The notes under the pieces were generated by a model. It saw nothing but the letters and a program-made list of their open reading frames with translations. It searched no databases and was not told the DNA's origin. A program made the position numbers and the translations under genes. From contig JAKSQL010000041.1 of NCBI GenBank assembly GCA_024404125.1, forward strand, positions 1-8,106: 8,106 nucleotides of DNA, in the 5' to 3' direction. This DNA is from Clostridia bacterium (GTDB lineage Bacteria > Bacillota > Clostridia > Oscillospirales > Acutalibacteraceae). Below are positions 1 through 4,902 of this stretch, in pieces (the first letter of the stretch is position 1; each line of letters opens with the position of its first letter).

Positions 1-1726
1 TTCTGCCGTCACCGAAGAACATGTGCTCTGTACGGCAAAGACCGATACCCTGTGCGCCGAGTTCAGCAGCACGCTTAGCATCTGCCGGAGTATCAGCATT
101 GGTGCGAACACCGAGTTTCTTATATTTATCTGCGAGTTTCATTATTCTGCCGAAGTAACCGCTGTTGGGGTCTGCGGGAACGGTAGGAATAATCATATCG
201 TAAATATTACCGGTTGAACCGTCAAGTGAAAGACCGTCACCCTCTTTAAATACTTTGCCTGCAAGAGTGAACTGCTTATTCTCTTCGTCCATCTTAATAT
301 CACCGCAACCGGAAACGCAGCAGGTACCCATACCGCGTGCAACAACGGCAGCGTGTGAAGTTTGACCGCCGCGAACGGTTAAGATACCTTGAGCATATTT
401 CATACCCTCGATATCTTCAGGAGAGGTTTCAAGACGAACAAGAACTACCTTTTCGCCCTTCTTGCCGAGCTCTGCAGCATCTTCTGCGGTAAATACTATC
501 TTACCTGCAGCGGCACCGGGGGAAGCGGCAATACCTTTACCTACAACATTGTTCTTATCTGCTTCTTTGAGTGCTTTAACATCAAAGGTCGGGTGGAGAA
601 GCATATCAAGACTCTTAGCATCAATCTGCATAAGAGCTTCCTGCTCTGTGATCATACCTTCATCAATAAGGTCGCAGGCAATCTTTATAGCAGCGGCAGC
701 GGTACGCTTACCGTTACGGGTCTGAAGCATATAAAGTTTACCGTGCTCAACGGTGAATTCCATATCCTGCATATCACGGTAGTGATTTTCAAGAGTAGCG
801 CAAACTTTGTTGAACTGCTCAAATGCCGCAGGGAACTTTTCAGCCATCTCTGCAATCGGCATAGGAGTACGAACGCCTGCAACAACGTCTTCACCCTGAG
901 CATTGGTAAGGAATTCGCCCATAAGGCCCTTTTCGCCGGTAGCGGGGTTACGGGTAAATGCAACGCCGGTACCGCAATCGTCACCCATATTACCGAAAGC
1001 CATCATCTGTACGTTAACGGCAGTACCCCAAGAATAAGGAATGTCGTGGTCCATACGGGAGATGTTTGCACGGGGGTTGTGCCATGAGCGGAAAAGAGCT
1101 TTGATTGCTTCAAAGAGTTGTTCCTTAGGATCGCTCGGGAAATCGGTGCCGAGTTGGTTCTTATATTCTGCTTTGAACTGATTTGCAAGTTCTTTAAGGT
1201 CATCGGCAGTAAGCTCAACGTCGTAAGTAACGCCTTTCTTTGCCTTCATATCGTCGATAAGTTTCTCAAAATACTTCTTGCCGACTTCCATAACAACGTC
1301 GGAGAACATCTGAATGAAACGGCGATAGCAGTCCCAAGCCCAACGGGGATTGTTAGACTGTTCTGCGATAACATCAACAACTTCTTCGTTAAGACCGAGG
1401 TTAAGAATGGTATCCATCATTCCGGGCATTGAAGCGCGAGCGCCTGAACGTACCGAAACGAGAAGCGGATTTTTCTTATCACCGAATTTCTTGCCGGTGA
1501 TTTGTTCCATCTTCTCAATGTAGTCCATGATTTGCGCCTGAATTTCAGGATTAATCTGACGGCCGTCTTCATAATACTGTGTGCAGGCCTCGGTGGAAAT
1601 GGTGAAACCCTGGGGAACGGGAAGACCTATCTGGGTCATCTCTGCAAGGTTAGCACCCTTACCGCCTAAAAGCTCACGCATGTTTGCGTTGCCTTCGCTG
1701 AATAGGTAAACGTACTTGTGACTCAT
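1..1726 (-). CDS. ppdK: Pyruvate, phosphate dikinase, C-terminus cut off by window edge
   Basis: Cytoplasmic enzyme interconverting pyruvate, ATP and phosphate with phosphoenolpyruvate, AMP and pyrophosphate; in anaerobic clostridia it works in glycolysis or gluconeogenesis. The 575 codons present start MSHKYVYLFSEG, typical of the family. Residues about 1-380 form the ATP-grasp nucleotide-binding domain (GGKGANLAEM near the start, SVRSGARASMPGMMDT further on). Residues about 420-510 form the swivelling phosphohistidine domain, with GGQTSHAAVVARGMG and the phosphorylated His at about 458. The PEP/pyruvate domain begins near 520 and ends at the window edge just after GLCRTEHMFFGDGR, whose Arg at about 565 is in the conserved CRTEHMFF motif. 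Clostridial homologues have about 875 residues, so roughly 300 lie outside. The start is set by AGGAGG at 1738-1743, 11 bases upstream. No frameshift is seen. It is transcribed from its own promoter near 1811. Confidence 0.97.
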   Translation of the reverse strand, partial: MSHKYVYLFSEGNANMRELLGGKGANLAEMTQIGLPVPQGFTISTEACTQYYEDGRQINPEIQAQIMDYIEKMEQITGKKFGDKKNPLLVSVRSGARASMPGMMDTILNLGLNEEVVDVIAEQSNNPRWAWDCYRRFIQMFSDVVMEVGKKYFEKLIDDMKAKKGVTYDVELTADDLKELANQFKAEYKNQLGTDFPSDPKEQLFEAIKALFRSWHNPRANISRMDHDIPYSWGTAVNVQMMAFGNMGDDCGTGVAFTRNPATGEKGLMGEFLTNAQGEDVVAGVRTPMPIAEMAEKFPAAFEQFNKVCATLENHYRDMQDMEFTVEHGKLYMLQTRNGKRTAAAAIKIACDLIDEGMITEQEALMQIDAKSLDMLLHPTFDVKALKEADKNNVVGKGIAASPGAAAGKIVFTAEDAAELGKKGEKVVLVRLETSPEDIEGMKYAQGILTVRGGQTSHAAVVARGMGTCCVSGCGDIKMDEENKQFTLAGKVFKEGDGLSLDGSTGNIYDMIIPTVPADPNSGYFGRIMKLADKYKKLGVRTNADTPADAKRAAELGAQGIGLCRTEHMFFGDGR

Positions 1727-1780
1727 TATCGAATCAACCTCCTAAAAAATTTTATGGATTAAATCCAAGTTTAAACATAT

Positions 1781-1808
1781 CTTGCGCGATATTTTTTCAA
1801 TATCCAAG
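1781..1808 (-). other. Hairpin at the 5' end of the ppdK transcript
   Basis: In the minus-strand RNA, GATATT (1804-1799) pairs with AATATC (1793-1788) across a GAAAA loop. CTTG/CAAG outside can extend it across a three-base bulge, although the outer CTTG lies upstream of the predicted start. The predicted transcription start falls right at the stem, so the mRNA would begin with a small stem-loop. It could stabilise the 5' end or serve regulation; no known riboswitch motif is recognised. Confidence 0.4.
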
Positions 1809-1810
1809 TT

Positions 1811-1819
1811 ATTATACCA
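1811..1819 (-). promoter_or_regulatory. ppdK promoter, extended -10
   Basis: On the minus strand TGGTATAAT gives a perfect -10 hexamer (1811-1816) with the TGn extension (1817-1819). There is no good -35 element at 16-18 bases (only T-rich TTTATT), as often seen with extended -10 promoters. The predicted transcript starts near 1804, giving a leader of about 78 bases before the ppdK start. Confidence 0.65.
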
Positions 1820-1883
1820 AATTTTTACGGAAAAATAAAGCATTTTTTCGATTTTCTTTAAAATTAAATATAATAAATAAAAT

Positions 1884-1905
1884 AAGCGGCAAAAAAATGC
1901 CGCTT
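1884..1905 (-). terminator. Rho-independent terminator after the ECF S-component gene
   Basis: AAGCGGCA (1884-1891) and TGCCGCTT (1898-1905) form a perfect 8-bp stem with a six-base loop. Read on the minus strand it follows the TAG stop (1913-1911) by five bases and is followed by a T-rich tract (1871-1883). It separates the upstream minus-strand unit from the ppdK promoter. Confidence 0.85.
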
Positions 1906-1910
1906 TTGGT

Positions 1911-2483
1911 CTATTTTTTCAGTATTTTCGTAACTCTTAATATTGCGGGGGATAAAATCGCGTTTAACGAAAGTTCAATTAGGAAATTTATTCCCACAAG
2001 AGAGAATACAACGTAATAAGCAATATTGTTCCCGCCTGCCCAAATATAAAGGGTATCCTTAAAGAAAAGCACTAAAAATGCGATAAATATGCCTGTATTC
2101 ACTATCGGTGCCACAGTTGCCGATAATATAACCGCGAAAGTTTTATGATTTTTATACAACGGTCTTGCGATAATACCTGCCGCAAAACCTGCCGCCGCAC
2201 CTTTAAAGAGGGTTAATATCAGCGTGATAACGGGGCTTGACTGTAAAAGCATCTGTCCGCCCGCATCAATTCCCGTAATACAGCCGATAAAGGTAACCGC
2301 ACCGAATACGGCGCCTAAAACCGCCCCGTAAGACGGACCGTACATAACCGCCGCCAAAACAATCGGGATAAGGGTAAGGGATATACTGAAAGTGCCTACC
2401 TTAACAAAATAACTTAAAACCTGCAATGCGATAATAAGAGCAGTGAAAAGTCCTAAAATCGCCGTCTTTTTTGAACTTGCCAT
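1911..2483 (-). CDS. ECF transporter S component, probably for pantothenate
   Basis: A 190-residue, very hydrophobic integral membrane protein with about six transmembrane segments (roughly residues 7-27, 30-48, 50-70, 84-108, 116-140, 150-178). Size and layout match the substrate-binding S subunits of energy-coupling factor vitamin transporters. The first helix carries small residues (AILGLFTAL), where such subunits dock to EcfT. No ATPase or EcfT gene lies nearby, so it would share a module encoded elsewhere (group II type). The start chosen is the Met of MASSKKTA, because GGAGG (2491-2495) lies eight bases before it; a Met 12 codons further upstream (2519) has no such site. Pantothenate as substrate is inferred only from the coaX gene upstream on the same strand, 147 bases away. 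BioY, ThiT or other S-component families are alternatives, and I see no motif that decides. A terminator follows the stop at once. Confidence 0.82.
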   Translation of the reverse strand: MASSKKTAILGLFTALIIALQVLSYFVKVGTFSISLTLIPIVLAAVMYGPSYGAVLGAVFGAVTFIGCITGIDAGGQMLLQSSPVITLILTLFKGAAAGFAAGIIARPLYKNHKTFAVILSATVAPIVNTGIFIAFLVLFFKDTLYIWAGGNNIAYYVVFSLVGINFLIELSLNAILSPAILRVTKILKK

Positions 2484-2507
2484 AAAATTTCCTCCGATAC
2501 TGTCCGT

Positions 2508-2604
2508 ATACCAAAACATTTAAACTTGAACCGGCCTAAAATGGCGGCTTTTAGGTCAAAGAATTTTGTTCCAAAATCTGATTTAAGTTTCAATGCTTTG
2601 GTAT
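2508..2604 (-). other. Imperfect inverted repeat enclosing two hairpins, candidate structured RNA
   Basis: Arms 2508-2530 and 2582-2604 are complementary at 20 of 23 positions. On the minus-strand RNA one of the three exceptions is a G-U pair. Inside are CCTAAAA/TTTTAGG (2535-2541 with 2549-2555, loop of seven) and a 6-bp hairpin (2563-2568 with 2572-2577, loop TTC). Together they give a three-way junction of about 97 bases. It lies 27 bases downstream of the coaX stop and ends about 12 bases before the S-component ribosome binding site. There is no T-run after the long stem on either strand, so it is not an ordinary terminator. It could be a leader regulating the S-component gene, a processing site in a coaX operon, or a small repeat element. 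Confidence 0.55.
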
Positions 2605-2630
2605 TTGGTACAGTTCATAAATTTTTTATA

Positions 2631-3395
2631 TCATTTGTTACGGTCGTAAATCTCCTTAAGACCGTCAAGCAACAAATTTTCATTATATATTATGTCATTT
2701 CTGCAGTAGGTGATAACCTCTTTTGAAAGACCGCCCGTAGCAACTACCGTGGGGTATTCGCCGAGTTCGTCTTTTATACGGTCAATCATACCGTCAAGCA
2801 TAGAAGCGGTGCCGTAGATAAGCCCCGAACGCATACAGTCCGCAGTATTTGTGCCTATTACACTTTTGGGTGCGCTTATACTTACACTCGGTAACTGTGA
2901 AGTCTTACTGCAAAGCGCCTCAAGGGTTAAATGTATTCCCGCCGCAATGGCTCCGCCTATAAATTGCCCGTTTTTATCTATTACAAAAATGGTAGATGCT
3001 GTGCCCATATCGATTATAACGCAGGGCAGGGTGTATTCGTTTATTGCTCCTACCGCTCCTGCAACGAGGTCGGCGCCGAGTTGAGCGGGGTTATCTATTT
3101 TTATGTTAAGACCTGTTTTTACACCCGGTCCCAAATTAAGCGGTACTATATCGCAAAGAAGCGAAACCGCGTGACTTACCGCCTCTTTAACTGACGGCAC
3201 TACCGAGGCAATAATACAGTCTTCAATACGGGAATAGTTTTGACCGTGGAGTTCCAAAATATCTTTGATTTCAACGGCATATTGGTCGGCGGTCTTTTTA
3301 GTGTCGGTAGAAAGTCTTGCGGTGAAATTAAGCACATTCTCATCGTAAGCGCCGAGTGTAATATTTGTGTTCCCGATATCAATGGCGAGTAACAT
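2631..3395 (-). CDS. coaX: Type III pantothenate kinase
   Basis: Cytoplasmic kinase that phosphorylates pantothenate to 4'-phosphopantothenate, the first step of coenzyme A synthesis. CoaX belongs to the acetate and sugar kinase/Hsc70/actin fold and is not feedback-inhibited by CoA. The 254-residue length is normal. Visible motifs are LLAIDIGNTN at 2-11 (phosphate 1), NPAQLGAD at 102-109 with the likely catalytic Asp109, IIDMGTAST at 127-135 (phosphate 2), GGAIAAGIHLTLEAL at 147-161, IGTNTADCMRSGLIYG at 180-195 and VVATGGLS at 217-224. One deviation is GADL where most family members have GADR. The start is supported by AAGGAGG (3404-3410) eight bases upstream and by a consensus promoter. The gene is probably co-transcribed with the S-component gene, since no clear terminator lies between them. 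Confidence 0.95.
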   Translation of the reverse strand: MLLAIDIGNTNITLGAYDENVLNFTARLSTDTKKTADQYAVEIKDILELHGQNYSRIEDCIIASVVPSVKEAVSHAVSLLCDIVPLNLGPGVKTGLNIKIDNPAQLGADLVAGAVGAINEYTLPCVIIDMGTASTIFVIDKNGQFIGGAIAAGIHLTLEALCSKTSQLPSVSISAPKSVIGTNTADCMRSGLIYGTASMLDGMIDRIKDELGEYPTVVATGGLSKEVITYCRNDIIYNENLLLDGLKEIYDRNK

Positions 3396-3427
3396 ATTAA
3401 CTGCCTCCTTGCAATAAATTCAATAGT

Positions 3428-3456
3428 ATTATACTTATAAGTGTGCAAAAAATCAA
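3428..3456 (-). promoter_or_regulatory. coaX promoter, sigma-A type
   Basis: On the minus strand TTGATT (3451-3456), a 17-base spacer and a perfect TATAAT (3428-3433) lie 33 bases upstream of the coaX start. It is arranged back to back with the rpsF promoter; the two -35 boxes are only 16 bases apart. Confidence 0.8.
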
Positions 3457-3472
3457 TAGTTATAAAAAAATA

Positions 3473-3501
3473 TTGACTAATCGGGCAAATCTTGTTATAA
3501 T
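3473..3501 (+). promoter_or_regulatory. rpsF operon promoter, sigma-A type
   Basis: TTGACT (3473-3478), a 17-base spacer and TATAAT (3496-3501) form a near-perfect housekeeping promoter, as expected for a ribosomal protein operon. Transcription should begin near 3508, giving a leader of about 83 bases. Confidence 0.88.
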
Positions 3502-3508
3502 AACTCTT

Positions 3509-3581
3509 GCTAATTAAATATTATTTTGAAAATTAGCTCCTTGCCGTATCTATAAAGTACGGCCAAATGTCCAAAAGGAGG
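3509..3581 (+). promoter_or_regulatory. rpsF leader with hairpins and Shine-Dalgarno-pairing segment
   Basis: The leader holds GCTAATT/AATTAGC (3509-3515 with 3531-3537) and GCCGTA/TACGGC (3543-3548 with 3558-3563). CTCCTT (3537-3542) is complementary to AAGGAG (3575-3580) of the ribosome binding site and brackets the second hairpin, so a helix hiding the Shine-Dalgarno sequence can form. The S6-S18 complex is known to bind a conserved leader motif containing CCG ahead of rpsF in many bacteria. A CCG is present at 3544-3546, but I cannot confirm that this leader matches that motif. Confidence 0.5.
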
Positions 3582-3590
3582 TGCAACGAA

Positions 3591-3872
3591 ATGACCGCAA
3601 AGTATGAGGCAGCACTTGTTTACTCGGTAGCAGGTGGCGAAGAAGCGACCAACGCCGTTAAAAGCAAGATAGACGAACTCATCGCAAAACACGCTACGGT
3701 AGAAAACGTTGATGATTGGGGTAAGCGCCGTTTGGCATATCCCATCAACGATGAAACCGAAGGTTATTATGTGTTTACTTTGTTCACGGCAGAAGCGGAT
3801 TTTCCCGCAGAACTTGAACGTGTAGCAGGTATTACCGAGGGTGTTTTAAGAGTAATGGTAATCAAAAAGTAA
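3591..3872 (+). CDS. rpsF: 30S ribosomal protein S6
   Basis: A 93-residue protein of the 30S platform that pairs with S18. It begins MTAKYEAALVYS, matching the first beta strand of the S6 ferredoxin-like fold. VENVDDWGKRRLAYPINDETEGYYVFTLF (from about 43) is the characteristic central segment, and it ends GVLRVMVIKK. The length is at the usual 93-100. The start is fixed by AAGGAGG (3575-3581) nine bases upstream; an in-frame ATG 24 bases earlier (3567) lies before the ribosome binding site and is not the start. It is first in an operon with ssb (15 bases downstream) and rpsR. Confidence 0.97.
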   Translation: MTAKYEAALVYSVAGGEEATNAVKSKIDELIAKHATVENVDDWGKRRLAYPINDETEGYYVFTLFTAEADFPAELERVAGITEGVLRVMVIKK

Positions 3873-3887
3873 TGGAGGACAAAGAAT

Positions 3888-4325
3888 ATGTTTAATTTTG
3901 TAGTATTAACAGGCCGTCTTACCGCCGATCCGGAACTTAAAACCACACCGAACGGTATCTCGGTAACATCTTTCTCTATTGCAGTAAGTCGCCGTTACCG
4001 TTCAGGCGAAGAACCGCAGACCGACTTTATCAACGTAGTTGCATGGCGTCAGAATGCCGAGTTCATAACAAAGTATTTTAAAAAGGGCAATATGATAGGT
4101 ATCGAGGGCTCTATTCAGACCCGCCGTTATACCGATAAGAACGGTAACAACCGCACCGCGTTTGAGGTGGTTGTTAACAATGCCCAGTTTGTAGAATCTA
4201 AAAGGGACAGTAATGCCGTTTCCGCTCCCGGTGAAGAGTTAGGCGATGCCGCTTCTTTCTCGAATGCCGGTGAAAGTGATTTCAGTGAAATTGCAGACGG
4301 TGCGGACGAGGATTTACCCTTTTAA
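3888..4325 (+). CDS. ssb: Single-stranded DNA-binding protein
   Basis: A 145-residue SSB that coats single-stranded DNA in replication, repair and recombination and recruits partners through its tail. Residues 1-105 are the OB fold: FNFVVLTGRLTADPEL at the start, FINVVAWRQNAEFITKYFKKG in the middle, and GSIQTRRYTDKNG at the L45 hairpin. Residues about 106-138 are a low-complexity acidic linker. The C-terminus DEDLPF is the standard partner-binding tip, so the gene is complete. GGAGG (3874-3878) lies nine bases before the ATG. Its place between rpsF and rpsR is the usual Firmicutes order. Confidence 0.97.
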   Translation: MFNFVVLTGRLTADPELKTTPNGISVTSFSIAVSRRYRSGEEPQTDFINVVAWRQNAEFITKYFKKGNMIGIEGSIQTRRYTDKNGNNRTAFEVVVNNAQFVESKRDSNAVSAPGEELGDAASFSNAGESDFSEIADGADEDLPF

Positions 4326-4340
4326 TCTTCACACTTTTTA

Positions 4341-4357
4341 GAAAGGTAGGAACTTTC
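4341..4357 (+). promoter_or_regulatory. rpsR ribosome binding site inside a short hairpin
   Basis: GAAAG (4341-4345) and CTTTC (4353-4357) can pair around the GGTAGG ribosome binding region of rpsR. The stem is only five bases long and may be weak. It could tie rpsR translation to ribosomes finishing ssb, whose stop is 33 bases upstream of the rpsR start. Confidence 0.3.
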
Positions 4358-4358
4358 A

Positions 4359-4598
4359 ATGGAAAAGACTGAGAGACCTCTTCACAGAAAGCCCCGTAAA
4401 AAAGTTTGTCATTTTTGCGCAGAGCGTGTAGAAGAGATTGATTATAAGGACGTAGCACGTCTTCGCAAGTTCGTATCCGAGCGCGCGAAGATATTGCCGA
4501 GAAGGGCAACCGGTACCTGCGCTAAACATCAGCGTGAACTTACCACCGCTATTAAGCGTGCCCGTCAGATAGCGTTACTTCCTTATGTAAACGACTAA
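4359..4598 (+). CDS. rpsR: 30S ribosomal protein S18
   Basis: A 79-residue basic protein that binds the 30S platform next to S6. VCHFC (16-20) plus C54 and H57 give the C-x2-C...C-x2-H set of the zinc-binding form of S18. The remainder, DYKDVARLRKFVSERAKILPRRATG then LTTAIKRARQIALLPYV, is the highly conserved core. The start is preceded by an AAAGGTAGG-type site. It is the last gene of the operon; a short 3' region and a strong terminator follow, so rplI and dnaB, which follow in some Firmicutes, are not here. Confidence 0.97.
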   Translation: MEKTERPLHRKPRKKVCHFCAERVEEIDYKDVARLRKFVSERAKILPRRATGTCAKHQRELTTAIKRARQIALLPYVND

Positions 4599-4666
4599 GA
4601 TTTGAGAGCGTCGGCAAGGCGCTTCAAAAGCAGTTGACGCATGGGTTGTTTGGTATTTAATGATTT

Positions 4667-4697
4667 TAAGCCCCGAATTTTCGGGGCTTAATTTTGT
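4667..4697 (+). terminator. Rho-independent terminator of the rpsF-ssb-rpsR operon
   Basis: A 10-bp stem (4667-4676 with 4681-4690, core GCCCCGA/TCGGGGC) with a four-base loop is followed by ATTTTGTT. It starts 68 bases after the rpsR stop. It is the strongest terminator in the window. Confidence 0.93.
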
Positions 4698-4902
4698 TAT
4701 TTGCAAAGTGGTTTACAGTATACTTTGCCGGCGGTATGGTAAGATTTTAGCAAATAAGCATGATTATGAGTGTGTTTTTACTGATTTACCGAGTTTTTGA
4801 TATTGTTTTTTTACTTGTAACGATATATTATTATTACATAATTATATGTGATTGTTTTGGTACCCGCAACGATACCTTAACTGTCAGTTTGGAGGAAAAG
4901 AT
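4698..4902 (+). promoter_or_regulatory. Upstream region of the glycoside hydrolase gene with candidate promoters
   Basis: About 200 AT-rich bases without a convincing gene. TTGTTT (4803-4808), 17 bases, TATTAT (4826-4831) is a plausible promoter. A second possible pair is TTTACA (4712-4717) with TATGGT (4735-4740), also 17 bases apart. An inverted repeat, GCAAAGT (4703-4709) and ACTTTGC (4722-4728), overlaps the second. AACGATA occurs twice (4819-4825 and about 4868-4874). No clear catabolite-repression (cre) site was found. Experimental support is lacking for any of these. Confidence 0.4.

Noticed and set aside
389..1087. Long open frame (232 codons) on the plus strand
   Set aside because: It lies antisense to the highly conserved ppdK coding sequence, and its product is Cys/His/Asn-rich with no recognisable domain. 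It is a shadow of ppdK codon use.
2484..2519. Upstream in-frame Met for the S-component gene
   Set aside because: No ribosome binding site precedes it, while GGAGG sits eight bases before the downstream Met; the extra 12 residues overlap the inverted-repeat leader.
2508..2604. Insertion sequence or transposon ends
   Set aside because: There is no transposase and no target-site duplication is obvious; the arms enclose only 51 bases. A structured RNA is the preferred reading, although a tiny repeat element is not excluded.
3441..3446. TTGCAC as the -35 box of coaX
   Set aside because: It is only seven to nine bases from the -10 box; TTGATT at the proper 17-base spacing fits better.
4599..4666. 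Possible small RNA or promoter (TTGACG-17-TTAATG) in the rpsR 3' region
   Set aside because: The -10 box is poor and transcription would run straight into the operon terminator. It is better read as the rpsR 3' untranslated region.
4852..4902. Upstream in-frame Met for the hydrolase
   Set aside because: There is no ribosome binding site before 4852. The GGAGG before 4903 and the family-like start IFDIKDGEYRV favour the later start.
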